This document shows, in pieces, positions 35,020 to 48,190 of a stretch of DNA of 64,000 nucleotides. The translations under genes were made by a program, and so were the position numbers. The notes beneath the pieces were generated by a model. The model was not told the origin of the DNA, ran no database searches, and worked only from the letters and a program-made list of their open reading frames with translations. Every line of letters begins with the position of its first letter. Within the stretch, counting starts at the first letter, position 1. The DNA comes from Apodospora peruviana (taxonomy: Eukaryota > Ascomycota > Sordariomycetes > Sordariales > Lasiosphaeriaceae). The stretch lies in contig JAUEDM010000005.1 of the NCBI GenBank assembly GCA_033439685.1, positions 310,001 through 374,000 on the forward strand, given 5' to 3'.

Positions 35020-36601
35020 GGCCGATCGGCGCCCTCTGTCGGGGTGGGGGAAAGGAAAGTGATTTGACGAGAAATATTCGTATTCTGTTCAATAAAAAAA
35101 CACCAACAAATGAAATAAACAAAGTATTATAGATCAACAGGTTCCCTCGCGGGGGAAACTAGCGAGGTCGGTTCATGAAGGAGGGAATGATCGCAAAAAG
35201 AAGCTTGCGCGATGGCAATTGGAAACCGCGACTTCAGAGCTTGGTTGACGTCTGGGTCGTGATCGCGTTTCGCGGATCTCTTGACCAGGGAAAGCTTTTG
35301 CAGCACGGATAAATTGCTGCTCCACCTCCACATCCCCAGGATATTTCCTGTCCGCTGAGGTCATCTGCGGCTTCGGCTGAACTTCGCACCCTGACTAGCA
35401 GGCTCCTCCCTAGCACGTGCATTGGCCGGTGATGACTAAGAGACTTGCTATATCTACACCCCGAAATTTCGCGCCACCCCCATGTAAATAGTCACCACTT
35501 TTACCCCTTTTGTCAGTCGGAAACAGATACCATTTGAGACTGCTTTCAAATCTCAACCTTCGATTCGGGTTTATTTTCAGATAACTTTTACTCTCTTGAT
35601 TATACATTTCAATTCTCACCTCATACCTCTAGGCCCTTATTCATGGTGTCTGAAAGACAAAGGGAACAGGAACTGCTTTACATAACTGAAAAAAAGATCC
35701 TTTAAGGTGTCGGTCATATTTCCCCGATGGTCATGCCTTACACACGTATCTGACTCCGTGGTGGCCGCATTTTACTGTCGAGCCTTCGAATTCGGAATGC
35801 GGGTGCCGAAAAAAATCAACACCATGCAGTACCACCCACAATGATATCAGGCACTTTCGGGACAAAAACTTGAAGTGAAAACACCGACGATAACATGCTG
35901 GAGCTTACACAAAAACTTGAAGTTCCGGCTCAATGTAACGCAATCCGAGAATCCTGCCCTTGTCGTCGTCTCGCCGATCCCCCAGCCTTAGATCCAGATC
36001 GATGATCATCGCAACCCTTGGCAAATATTGATCACCGGCTGCAAGTCAAAATACCCCTGTATAAGATAATGCACGTACCAGCCCGATATCTCGATCAGCG
36101 TGAGAAGACTTGAATTCTGTGGAGGTCGGTTTTACTTAAATCAACGGATGGATGGCTGTTCGCGGACAGCAAATCTTCTTTTTTTTCCCAAAGATTGTAT
36201 TTTCTATCTCCTGTTTTGTTCACTCACTCTCATTTTGTTCTCTCTTTTTTTTTCAACAAAAAAACCTCGTTCCTTCCACAAATTCTGGACTGTCAGATGC
36301 ACCCATCACCTACTGACTATATGAAAATGAACCACGACCACCCGCTTTCTGAATATGGACTGGTTCCGCCGACACAGTTCCTTTTCCAACCAGCGCGTCC
36401 AGCCGTTGGTGTCACTGGAAGTTCTATATTTAGGCGTCGCCAGTTAGTGGACACTTGTGAAAATGACGGACACCCTGCGGTGGCGGTGGATGGTGTTGTA
36501 AGTTTGAGCTTCGTCATTGATTCTCCTGCCACAGTGGTGTTGGTAGCCAATGCGTTGGTTCAAACCACCAGGAATACTGACATTTTCCTCTGCGTATCCA
36601 G
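35020..36601. other. Intergenic region and unresolved 5' part of the Cys-rich membrane gene
   Basis: 35020-36100 shows no gene. From 36195 to about 36497 a plus-strand frame is open and could hold a first exon of the downstream membrane-protein gene: a GTAAGT donor lies at 36498 and an acceptor ATCCAG ends at 36601, but the phases I can build do not give a clean signal peptide. Treat the start as unknown. Confidence 0.4.
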
Positions 36602-37502
36602 GCAACAATGGAGAGGCCTGTTCATTTGAGAATGATGCCTACTTCTGCTGCTCTTTGGGCGCTGGTAGTGCAAGGTGTGCCCGAGTGTGTGCAGCTGGAG
36701 ACTTCCAATGCGGTTCCATTGCTGTGCGCAAGGGCAGACTTGCATGGGAGGCGATACGGCGTCTCATTTCTGCATCAGCGCCGTCACCAAGACATCGAAC
36801 TCTGCCACTGCGAGCACAAGCACAACACCAACACCGACGTCAGTTTCATCCTCATTGACTGTTACCCCATCGTCTCGCCCATCAAAGATATCCGCACCAA
36901 CCCGATTAGCATCTTCCATTTTAACGACATCGACCCGAGCTGCAGCCATCCCAAGCGTCTCTCCGCCGTCAAGCACCAGTCCCAATAACCCTACCTCCAG
37001 CCAAGTGATAATTTCACAATCAGCAATCGCAGGTGAGGAGTCGTTATCCGCGAGCGCAAGCAACGGTCTACCAACTGGCGCCCAAATAGCCATCGGGGTA
37101 GTCGTCCCCGTCCTCGTCATCCTCATCGTCGTCGCCCTCTGGTTTTTTGTCTTCCGGAAACCGACACACGGCGTCCCATTCGCCCGGCTGCAAGATAGCG
37201 ACTTGAGCAGTTTCTATTCACCCACACCTCCGCCTGATTACACGAAGAAGGACCAGATAGTTGTGTCGGTGGTTCGGAGCTCCGTCGTCACCTCAGTACC
37301 ACCGCCAGCCAATAATCGGCAACCTGAGGCGGAGGATGATGGTGATTCTTTCTACGAGATGGCGACCCTCACCGACGATAGGCCGGGCTCTGGGCCGCTG
37401 ACTATATGGTCTCCGCCAGTTGGCACGAGGGGGGGTTCACACACTGATGAAGAGGGCGTATCACCTACTTCAGACTTTCCTGGACTGGGTGGTTTCAGAT
37501 GA
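36602..37502 (+). CDS. Cys-rich single-pass membrane protein, 5' end unresolved, apparent frameshift
   Basis: From 36602 the frame reads a Cys-rich ectodomain (NNGEACSFENDAYFCCSLG, later FQCGSIAV). Then the homologous-looking continuation (QGQTCMGGDTASHFCISAVT) is in the frame one base back, so a 1-nt deletion near 36724-36730 is the simplest explanation; no GT..AG pair of sensible size joins the frames. After this come a Ser/Thr-rich stalk, a single TM helix (GAQIAIGVVVPVLVILIVV followed by ALWFFVF) at about 37071-37150, and a cytosolic tail of about 115 residues ending GLGGFR. This layout is common to fungal stress-sensor-like or hypothetical surface proteins. It may be a pseudogene or contain a sequence error. 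Function unknown. Confidence 0.55.
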
Positions 37503-40012
37503 GAATTTCATTGCTTTTATGAGAGGTTCTGTGAGGTTAACTCGCACGTGGGGGTGGTAAATGGAGACACCGTTTTATGGTAAAAACTAGGAGGAGAACA
37601 TTCATATCTTAGGCTTCCGAGACGATTTAACCTTTTTCTTCTGTGAAGGTGCAAGCTTTGAGTGACATTCAAGAAGGGCTAAAAGGCGTCGGGTCGATAT
37701 CACTGAAGGTGACCAAGATGGAGAACGATTTTACTGTGGATGACTCTAGAAAAGAGCTCGGAGAATATGCAAATACTTTCTAGACATAGTTGATCAAGAA
37801 TAACACCAATACGAGAGTCTTCTCCAGTCTAGGTCTATCGCCAACTAATAAGTTAGGTTGCTACATTCATATATTTTGTATGTGTAATCGTATAAGCACC
37901 TAGAGATATCACGGGTCTAGGCTTCTATAGAGAGGCTAGAACACCCTGTGAGAGGCAAGCCTACTGTAGGTAGGAAATGACATATATAGCATGCGATCGC
38001 CGTACCAGCCGCCAGCCTCGTAGTAGGACAACCACCTAACCTACTCCCCGGTTCGTTACAGCAGGCCGATGACAAGGCATTTCTCTATTCGTGATTCTTC
38101 CTTACCTACGTATATTTATCTCTTCTGATGCGTGCTCCACAAGGGGCGAAGAGACAGACAACGTGAACAAAAAGAAAGGGGGAAAAAAAGAAGGAAAAGA
38201 GAGAAGATCAAGAGGGGGAATAAAGTCAAATTCATAGACTTTCCCGCAAGGAAGTCATGTTTGACCGTATTTGTGGACTCGAGGAAGGTCACGATAGTAT
38301 CTTTTACAGCAAAAGTTATCACCAAGCCGACCATTCATGCCAATTTTTCAAGATTTAGCCTGTTCAAGATCCAGGCATATATCTGGACTGTAAGCAGAAC
38401 CTCCGTCATTAATGATTAACTCATATATCTATCATGCTAACCTGAGTAGGTACACTATCTGCAGGAGTTTTAATTTGCACAGATTGATTGATATTTTTTC
38501 TTTCCGTCGCTCTGCTTGAAATTCCAGCACCTATAGAATAATACACACCTTGCCCATTGAACTTGAACTCATAACCAACGATGTCTCCTCGTGCTGACGT
38601 GCGTTGAGCGACGGAGCGATATGCAAGTGTCCACGGAGTTTGGGCTCGCCCAAGCCAGATCTTCCAAGTTCTTTTTTTACTTTTCGTTTCCCTCCCCCCC
38701 AAACGCAATGAAATATAGTGTATTCGCCATGGTGTTCAAAAAGTTGGCAAACAAATCGAAGCATTTCTAGCACTGCATAGCAAGTTTAATTGTTACGGAA
38801 AGAAAACCGGATTCGCGAAAACTCGAATAACATCCTTAGCAGCCTGCGTGAATGGAACCGGGACGCTGAGTGGATCTCGCAGTGCAAGCCGCATCGGGTA
38901 GCGGTTGAGCGGTTGGTTTGGACGGAGGCGCAAGCCCAGATCGCAGAGCCGCACCTCATCATCTGCACGCCACACCACGCGCATGGTCCAGACTGCATGA
39001 ATACGTGATGGTTTTCGGGGCGGGTGGATGGACGCCTCTGCGATGGCACACTGGTACAAATATAACAAACTTTTCTCCACCGAGTTCTTCAATAACGGAT
39101 GAACAAACAAGAGGGAAAAGACAGAAATGATGCGATGCCGATTGCTGCTAAACGCACTAAAAGAGGCTTGTTCCGTCGTTAGCCAAGGCAATATCTTTGC
39201 CAAGACTCTGGCAGCGGTGGCGCCGCCCAGACCCTTGAGCTGATCTCGCTTTCTCCACACCCCACGACGTCTGGTTGGGTACCTGCCGGAAGGTAACATC
39301 GGGTCATCCAGGGTCTGGTCTGTCCGGCTGTCTCAGTGAGACCAAGCAAATCTTCCCACCCAGCACGCAGCCGTCAAACCTAACTTATCTAGAGCTCACA
39401 TTGAGGAGTCTCTTATGCTTTAGGGAGAGGCAGAGAAGAATAACTCACAACAAGAATGGATAGGATAGACATCGGAACCGTGTAACAATCGTGACAACCC
39501 TGATTTTGACTCATTCATCCTGAACGTCCACCACACAGCGATGTTACCCAGGATGCGTGCGGCTGAGGAAATAGTTCGCGAGCTAGACCCTCTTTCGAGC
39601 AGCGCCCGCGTATCACAAGCCATGCCAGCTGGCTGCGCTGTTGCACGAAGCCCCTGCTCGCTTTCCGGCACGAAAAGGAGCATTCAATCTGCCTTGTCCG
39701 CGCTTGGACGGAAGGAGAAACCAACCAGAGTGAACGAGCAAACGAAATGGGCTGTTTGAGGCTGTTCGTGACTGAAATTTAATTGGGTTGGGGATTCCCT
39801 TTCGGCGCCGGCGCCCTCCCTCCCGGCCTGCAGCTACTGCAGCAAACAGCTTTATTAAGAACAGGCGCTTCCCACCTTGATCGGTGGCGTTCCCTTTGCT
39901 CCTCGAATTTTCTTGCCTTTCTGTCTTCGATAATTGACAGCCCACAACAACAGCTGCCATTAACCCTCCATCCAACCGACGGACACTCGACAACACCACG
40001 ACAACCACAACG
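37503..40012. other. 2.5-kb intergenic region
   Basis: No supported gene. A 168-codon minus frame (38793-39299) and a 184-codon minus frame (39613-40167) overlap other frames and show no domain; the latter covers the first exon of the MARVEL gene antisense. The last ~150 bp before 40013 is C/A-rich, like a 5' leader. Confidence 0.5.
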
Positions 40013-41121
40013 ATGTCCGAGGTTAAGGTCGCAGCTGTGTCGCAGCAATCATGGGCCGACCCAAAAGCGGCGCCGGGCAGTGATGAGCATTGGGTGGTCG
40101 TCACCCCGGTCTGGCATGTTGTCGTCCGCGGTTTCCAGGCCTTCTTTGGATTGGTCATCCTTGCCATGGCCGGCTATCTCATCCACGGCTTGGCCCTAGA
40201 CGCGAACGCCTTTGCGCTTGTCTGCGTGAGTTGATACCTGGTCGATTAGGTTCCAGGCCGAGACTTATCACTAACACGCAATGATTCCAGGGCCTGTTCA
40301 CATGGATCGTCGTCGGGTACGCGCTGATCACGGAGAAGGTTGCCGGTGCCCGCAAAGGCTACAACATCTGGGCTATCCTATCCCTCGACTTGTTCATGGC
40401 GATCCTCTGGCTCGCGTCCATGGGGGCCAATGCTGCTCTCCGAGCGTCCTTCACCGAGACCGTGCAGGTGACAGACTGCTTCGACGACGGTAGCACCGTC
40501 AGTGCCCACCACTGCACTATCGCCAAACGGGCGGCGGTCGCTGGCAAGGTCGGACTTGCGGTGATGAGCGCCATTGCTGGCTTGAGTGCCTTGAATTGGT
40601 AAGTTAGCCTTCCGGTATCAAGATGGCAAACCGCCGGAAGCAAGAGGGAGGGATAGCCGTGCTGACTCCAGCTGTGACGAACCAGGCTCCTGTTCATCGC
40701 CACGCTCGTCTTCAACGGACACACCTTCCGCATGTACTATGAGGCGAACAAGACCCCCAAAACCACTGACAACGCGACGGTGGAGATGAAGGCGCAGCAG
40801 ACGCCGATGCTCGTCCCTCAGCAACAACAACAGCCTGCGGAGGCTCCTACGTACCCTCAGTACGCAGACCAGCAGCAGCAATATCAGTCCCAGGTTCCGC
40901 AGCAACAGGCCTACGGCGTACCGTCACCATCGCCATCACCCGCACCTGTGTACAACTACACCCAGCAGCCTCAACAGCAATATCACGAAGCGCCCGGCCA
41001 GCAACCTCAGCAGTATCCCGCAACTGGATACCCAGTCCAAAATCATGCCTACCAACAGCAACAGATTAGCCCCGCCAGTACCCCGGCACACGGCCAGCCG
41101 TACTACCCGCCTGCTCAGTAA
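40013..41121 (+). CDS. Four-TM MARVEL-like membrane protein with Gln/Pro-rich tail
   Basis: Spliced as join(40013..40225, 40291..40598, 40686..41121), 318 residues. Four hydrophobic segments are visible: around VRGFQAFFGLVILAMAGYLI, ALVCGLFTWIVVGYALI (across intron 1), NIWAILSLDLFMAILWLA, and VGLAVMSAIAGLSALNWLLF (across intron 2). The loop between TM3 and TM4 has paired Cys (DCFDDGS and HHCT). After TM4 the last ~125 residues are Gln/Pro/Tyr-rich with no structure. This matches fungal MARVEL-domain proteins, which organise plasma-membrane or endomembrane domains. Both introns keep frame exactly: VC-GLF and NW-LLF. Specific role unknown. Confidence 0.82.
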
Positions 41122-44100
41122 GGGATATGAGGTTGGCGTGGGATTGAAGAAGTGATGTGGAGTTGGGAGGCTTGTCTGCTTGGATTTTGTTTTGCTCACT
41201 TGATAATTGGATGGCCACTTGGCTGGGGGTTATTACCTGTTAATTACACTAGGGATTGTTGGAGCGATAGATGGCTGGGGAGTTGCATATATTTTCTGAC
41301 AGCATCTCATGAGTGTGTTGATAATTTTGCCGCTGAGGTTATTGTCGCACATACAGTTACCGGTGGATGGCCGTTACTGAGTGAGTTTTATTGGGTAGAC
41401 GGTCATGCACTCACATGACAACCTGGAAGGTAAATAAACCCCGAGCTTAGACTTCAGCGGACAGCGTGCCTTATCTTGATGCGCAGTCATAAGAGCAATC
41501 CGGAACAATCCTCGATGGAAAGCCCTTTCTGCCGATGTGATTCTTGTCAATAACAAAGAAATCACCCCGACGTCTCGACAGCCAAGGGGTATCATGGCGA
41601 CAAGCGGCCATCGTCGACGATGGTTTCGCAGGCGTGCCTCGGTCCCGTGCCAGACACAACACCTTGGACAAATTGGGAGCTATGCACAAAGCTCAGCCGA
41701 CGCGGTGGTCCACGGAGGCAACACAAATGTGCCAAAACGGGAGATGAGATCTCAGGATAACGGCGCACCAGATGACTGTCCCTCTCCAGCGTGGAGGACA
41801 CGAAGCTCGAATACGAGAATCTTGGGAAGCGACTGGCTCGCTTGACTATCGCCAAAGTCGGCCCGCACAATCTCTTTTAGAGCCACCCGCTCTGTCCTGT
41901 TTTAAAAGCTGTCGTGCAACGGGATATGCAGAACACAGGCCCACGGCGGCCAACCTTGATGACAGAGCGCAGGCGCTGCATGGGTTGCTGTTCTACTGGC
42001 GACGCTTGTCACTTGTCTCTCTGTGCTGCTGCTATTTCGCATCCGTGTAACAATGCATCGTCAGCCAACTGCCGGCAGCTCTTTGGGCTTGGGTTGCTGG
42101 ACGTGCTTACCGGGGCGGATTCGAGGATTCGGTCTTGACAAATAAGCCGAGGAGCCGGACGAGTCCAGTAAATGCCGGGTGGTCTTTGAACAAGCTCGCT
42201 CACCTGTGAACCGGTGGTTACGTGGCTGAGCAACCGCTGCGAGCACAGCACAGCCGGACACCGGTGATGTCACGGTTGTCATTAGCCGTTTCTTGGTGTC
42301 AGAGCAGATAATTGACCGGGTCCAGATGATCGCGTGAGATACGACAGAATCCTCAGGTTTGTTCGGTGAGCGTCTGTCCACGCAAGCTGCGTCTTGGGCC
42401 AAGACTCTTGGCCCGTGGCAGCGTGGCATACCCCTGACTAGGCGAATTTGCGAAGCGACCCGAAAGAGGGAGATGCTGATATTTCCCGAGTCAATATATC
42501 CAGATTGGTCAATATGGTGCCCATTTTGTCGAAGCAGGTTGGGGCCCTGCTGTGCGACCCTGGGAAAACTTCGAGACGAGAGAAGCTCAGCAACCATGAT
42601 GGCATGTAGACGAGCAGCCAGTCTAGGATTCAAGAGTTTTGTATCGATAGCCAAATCGTAGGTTGCCGTCACTTTTGTGAATCGGTCTCTTGAGTGTCGC
42701 GGAGTGGATGGAGCATGTTTCCCGTTCAGGATGGATGGCCTCAATTGGAGGGCAGTGAAGCGGAATGTACCAGTACTGTTCAGGGCCGCCCTGGCTCTTG
42801 CCCCTGCTGAAAAGGCTTGTTTGCAGGCCGGACCGCCCAGCAGCTGCACTAACATCTGAGCGCGATCGGAAGGTGGGGTAAGCGATCGACGCTGCGGCTC
42901 TTGGGATTTGGAGGCGGGCTCGGCTCTTGCTATCCCCATCGCAACCGCAACACCGAAGCCCAAAGCCGGATCCGCCATTCAGGGCGCCAAGAGGAGGAGA
43001 GGAGGGAGGCATCAAGGCGTTGAGGTTCTCCTTTGCAAGTCAATGATCTCCCCGGCAATAACTCTGAAGACCATCGGGATTATCATTCTAAGCATACCTG
43101 GTAGTTCTAGGGGCAAGTAGGGCCGGGTGGGCCCTTGAAGTCGAGGATCCTGATGTTCCCCCTATAATGGTTCAGATAAGGATTGCCTTCAATGAAGTCA
43201 TCACTCCCCGCCATGAATGAACACGGGGAAGCCGGACGACCCACGGCTGCTACTTTTCCTGGAACTTCTTCCACCTCAGTTCCTTAGCATTCAACAGTTC
43301 ATATCCTGCCGTCCTTCGTAAACAGAAGAAAAAAGCTTAAGATGGATTTCATATTGCACACTTTCACGAGTGTCGTCAATACGAGAAATACTGGGTGGTT
43401 GGATCAAGCGCAAAGACACTGCCAAGCCGTTGCCATGTGCAAGACAGATGCGGGGGCTGAACAGGTAGGTCATTCATCATTCCATTGGATCTAGAATTAA
43501 TCGCTGATGTATAGTAGCTCGCTCGATCCTGCTGCATCTGCAATGACAGAATGAATTGACACTTTAGGCTGCAGTTGCCATAGAGAGCTGCAGTAGCTGC
43601 TGCTGCCAGACCTGAATACAATGCAGCACAGTCAAGGTCAAACTGCAGGACTGCTCATCTCAATCTCAGACAAACACGCACACTTGTACTCCGTACTCCG
43701 CTTCCACTTTCGGGGCGTGTGAGGTTGTCTTAACTCCGAGTGTCCGGCAATGTGCTTGGACTTCCGAGTGGCTGGAGTCTTGGACTGAACCAACCACCCA
43801 TGATCTTGATAAACTAACCCAGTCCAGCCCGAAGCAGGAATCCCACAATGCTATGGACCTTCGCGCTTGTGACCAACCTGCTTCGGCACGCATAATCGAG
43901 GCACCAAGCACCGGAGCCTTCAAGCGGTTGCCAGGCAAGTCAAAGCAAGATGGCTGGCTCTTTTAGTCCCGTCTGTTCTCTTCTCCACACCATGTACCGG
44001 TACTTCCATCCAACCAAGTTGGGATGGTTGGGGACAAATAAATCTCCCTGCCAAGACAAGCAATCCATGCATGTTCGATGTGTGGAGATCCGTACCTGGG

Positions 44101-44597
44101 ATGGAAGGTACTACAGGCGCACAAACGGGTACATAAGCACTGACAGGGCATGTATTGTGTACAATGCCGAGTGAGCAACAGCTGTCCAAGTGGCCACGCC
44201 GAATAAAGGGCGGACAAGTGACTGATGATGCACCGAAACCTGAAAACACGGAATGGGAAAGACCATATATGATGGTCGTGCCTGCTTCCCCAGTCCCAGC
44301 ATCTGCCAGTCCTTTTCTTCCCTTCTCTTCTCCCTCTTCTCCTAGTCAAAAAACTCCTCCATCCCATTTTTCGGCTTGCCATAACAGACAGCATATCAAT
44401 ACCACTTACAATCTGAATCCTTTTTTTTGCCCGCACGCGCACCAACCGCGCGCACATCTCTTGGGTTTTTGGTTAGGCCCAAACAGCTTGCTGTGCGTGT
44501 ACCTTCTTCTTGGACCCGACCATCACTATCCACGAACCGAACACCCACCGACGACAATATTCACTCGTCGTCCCTCGTCTCCACCACCACCGCCACG
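41122..44597. other. 3.5-kb intergenic region
   Basis: No supported gene. The longest frame is minus 42061-42978 (305 codons), without recognisable domain, signal peptide or coiled coil, and with no visible wobble bias; it is not called. The region 44280-44597 is C/T-rich then C/A-rich and looks like the promoter and leader of the PIR-domain gene. Confidence 0.45.
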
Positions 44598-45876
44598 ATG
44601 AAGCACCAGACATTAGCCATTCTCCTCTCCACCGTGGGCTCGGCCGCCGCCCAGGGCGTCACAGGAAAGGTTGCACCTAGCGAGGCTTCTCCCGACGGCT
44701 GCGTGGCTTCGCTCGAGGGTAACTTCCAGATCATCATCAATGATCTCGACAGCCCCGATAAGACCAAGCGTGACCTCCGCAACCTGGTAAGTGACTTCAC
44801 CACAGCTCGTTGGCTTCCATGACACTGACCCTGTGCGCCCCAACAAAACAGAAGCGGGGAGTCTGTCATTCGACTGGCGAGTTCATAGGAGAGCTGTCGG
44901 ATGGAGTCTTGAAGGACGGGGAAGGCCGAGTTGGGTACATCGCCTCCAACTTCCAGTTCCAGTTCGACCAGCCTCCCCAGGCCGGCGCCATCTACACCGC
45001 TGGCTTCTCGCACTGCGCCAATGGCACGCTAGCTCTCGGCGCCTCGACCGTCTTCTACAAGTGCCTGTCGGGCAACTTCTACAATCTCTACGACCGGTAC
45101 TACGCCCCCCAGTGCGCCCCCGTTGAGATCCTTATGCGTGAATGCAACGGAGACACCGGTGATAGTGTGGCCGATCACGTTGTCGGCACCCAGGTTATCA
45201 CCTCGACACTTGTGATGCCCTTGAGTGATGGCCAGCCGCAGCTTATCACCACCACGGTGCCGATCCCGATTTGTGAAATTAACGATGGTATGTTGTCTGC
45301 CCTTGTGTGATTGTCGTCTGTCATCTTTTACCCTAGTTAGACCAAGTCACCAAAGCTGACAACATAATGATAGGACAACTTCAAGGCCAAACCACTCCGT
45401 GCGCTGAAATTGCTGCACTTCCCACTGAGGTTGCCACCCTTGCTCCCGCCACGGAGCTCTCCGATGGCCAGATCCAGGTTACACCTGGCGCTCCCGTCGG
45501 CACTCCTGTTGCACCACCGGCAGCTACTCCTACCGGTCCTGGCGTCGGTGTGTCAGTGCCTGTCCCTCCGGCATCCGGCGCTCCTCCGGCATCCGGCGCT
45601 CCTCCGGCATCCGGTGCCCCTCCGGCATCCGGTGCTCCTCCGGCATCCGGTGCCCCTCCGGCATCCAGTGCCCCTCCGGCATCCGGACCTCCGAATACTA
45701 CGGTTCGCGTCTCCAGCGTCCCGCTATCTCCGAGCGGCGGCGGCGGCGGACCTAGCCCGTCTTCGCCATCTCCGACTCCGAGTGCACCTGCAACCGGCAA
45801 CGCTGCTCGAGGCATTGCCATGAGCTCAGTTGCTGGACTTGTCGTTGGACTCGTCGGCGCCATTTGGTTTCTGTGA
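44598..45876 (+). CDS. PIR-domain cell-wall protein with proline-rich repeats and GPI-type tail
   Basis: Spliced as join(44598..44786, 44852..45287, 45374..45876), 375 residues. A signal peptide (MKHQTLAILLSTVGSAAAQ) is followed by a conserved Cys segment and a dibasic KR at residues 64-65, a likely Kex2 site. The core matches the Cys-rich C-terminal domain of yeast PIR proteins (GRVGYIASNFQFQFDQPPQA, GAIYTAGFSHCANGTLALG, KCLSGNFYNLYDRYYAPQC). After a Thr/Pro-rich linker there are seven 6-residue PPASGA-type repeats and a Ser/Pro/Gly spacer, then a C-terminal hydrophobic segment (GIAMSSVAGLVVGLVGAIWFL) after Asn/Ala, as for GPI attachment. Classical yeast PIR proteins lack a GPI tail, so this protein probably has two routes of wall or membrane attachment. 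Its role in wall structure is inferred. Confidence 0.88.
45565..45690 (+). repeat. 18-bp coding minisatellite (7 units, PPASGA)
   Basis: Seven in-frame 18-base units, each CCTCCGGCATCCGGCGCT or a near variant; units 3-7 carry synonymous changes and units 6 and 7 have amino-acid variants (SSA and SGP). Being in frame and a multiple of three, unit gain or loss would vary the length of the wall-spanning spacer between strains. Confidence 0.96.
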
Positions 45877-48190
45877 GCGGATTGGCTCCAGGAAGGAGCG
45901 GATCATCTGGAACAAAAGTCTTTATTGCTTGGGTTTGTTCCTTTCTTGCGCAAACCACCACGGGCTCGTCAGCCACAGGATACAACCACCAGCACTGCAT
46001 ATACTTGGTTGTTTTCTGGGCTAGATGTAAAGGGAATTAATTGTGGACGGACGCCGATTATGACGTGGTGATTCATATTCACGATGGCTAATGTCTTCTC
46101 GTTCGGTTGACTGGCGTTGTAAAAGGGTTTCTGTTCTGGGTTTCTTTTGGGACCATGCGGGTGGCACATGGGAGCATTCATTCGGCGGAGGAAAATCTGG
46201 GCCATAGCCATAATCAGTAATACTTTACCAAAGCCATTCAGATTCTAGATAATTGATGTTTCCGAGTCATACAATCTGTCCATACAAGACCAGCGTGGTT
46301 TATTGACTTCTTAGCAGTTGTACTGACCCCCTTTTCTCCTACCTTACGAGCAGGGGCGCCACGGGAAATACTGAGCTAGTGATTCGAACGGTTTCCGCCG
46401 CTTGGAGCTTACTTGACCCAGGCAAAAGCGACTCAACAAGGGTCAACATCAGGATCTGTTCTGGCAGCTGAGTAAATCAAGCGAAAGAGGCCGTACGGAA
46501 ATGAAGTCAACAGGTTCCCGAAGATGAGAAACTAGATCGGGCATAATACTCTGATCTTCTGTTGGACGCCCAGGCACACAACATTTGGTCAGAAATTCCA
46601 CTTGGTACAATATCATTGTTATCAGGTAATACGTCCTGACTTTATATTGGAGTAATTAATACGTACCTGACTATATTGTGATGAAGGAAAAACTCAGACA
46701 ATGAATGCTTAACACCGGTGGGTACTGATTATTTGTCCGAGAAAGAAACCGAAATAATCTGGTTATGCAGACCAGTCGCCGGGTAGAGCTGTATTTCCCA
46801 TGACGAAGTGGATTTGTCATTACATAGACCAAGGTAAGATGGCTACATACCTTGAAGATGACTCAGATTCGGGGGGTTGGTTGGAGGCCGGTTGATGCAA
46901 TTCCTTCCGTCTCGTTGCACTCACTGCTGATTTTATACCTCTACCAAGATTTTAGACGTTAGTATTGATATCTACCTAGGCTTGACCTGGATGAGAAAAC
47001 ACTGGATTAAGAGGTAGGCAAGGTACCTAAATATTCAGCATGAGTTCCCGAGGTGACCACGACTGTTCTGAGAGAGCGTGCCGGTCGCCTTTACCAGGTA
47101 GGTACCTAGCTCGGGAGGTAGGTCGTGGGGATTCCGTCTCGATCGCCGTAGCAGAACGCCCTCAGTCCAACTGGCGATCAGGCAATAATCAGACTTGGGT
47201 CTTCTGGATCGAGCAGGGATCCCTCACCAAAGCAGACTTGAGCAAATTCCCTGTTGGCATCATCAAAGGCACGCCCACCTTACTCGAAGGAAGAACGGAG
47301 GTTGATAAGAGAGTAAGTACTATCGGAAAGTAAGGTAACTAAGTAGGTTCTAACAGAGCATCTAAGTGACACCGTCCGGCAGGGGGAAGCGTGAGGCAAA
47401 ATCCGTATACTTAGCGGGCAGCAAGCAACCACTCGAGTGGACATGTCCAGGTACGATGCTGTTGAAGAAGCGTGATGATGATATTAACTAGACCTAGAAG
47501 ATATCTGAATGGCCTTTTGCAGTTCACGTCTGGCTACCCACACTATGGGTACGTAGAGACGATTTTGCTTTTCATGAGACGCAGGTACCTTAGGTAAACT
47601 AGCAGATTAGGACACTTGTGTTGCTGAAACTGCTCTCCATCCACTCAAATTCCGTTCCAACTGCCCAACCCTGATTCCAACACCGAGTTTACTTGCCTTG
47701 GGAGAAAAACTCGGGAAATCAACTGGATCTCACGATATGAGAGATGTGGTGCTCGAGCATCTGACCGACCGGCCCTGAGGCACCGAGCAACCACTGACAA
47801 ACTTTGAATATCCATCTCCTCGGCAGTGCTGTATAGGCACCTGAACAATGCATGAAAAAGAATACAATATTAAACACACACAAAAAAAAAAAACACCCAT
47901 CTCCTGTCCGCTAAGCGACTGTCTTCAGTTTTCGACCACAGTTGTGTGACTGAATGGAGAAGTGGTGGCGCCTGGTCAGCCACAGACATGGCTTCGGAAA
48001 TAAAACATAATGCCTGAGAACGCATGCCCTAGCATGCATAGCTGCCCGTGGAGGATATGAACCACAGGTCATCCTGGCCATCGATACCTAGTATCGATCG
48101 CCACTCTGACAGCCGAGAATGTCCTGCACAAACCAAAGGCAACTAGCCCCTGAGAGTATTGATCTTCACGCGGTGCTTGACCAATGATAC
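45877..48190. other. 2.3-kb intergenic region
   Basis: No gene is seen; the longest frame is under 100 codons (47040-47333). Short TAGGTACCT-like motifs recur near 47027, 47096 and 47583, and an imperfect repeat of about 22 bases lies near 46626 and 46659. A palindromic 17-mer is at 48081-48097. Confidence 0.5.

Noticed and set aside
42061..42978. 305-codon minus-strand open frame
   Set aside because: Longest unexplained frame in its interval, but it has no domain, signal peptide or clear wobble bias, and overlaps several plus-strand frames. One frame of this size is not very surprising in 128,000 stranded bases.
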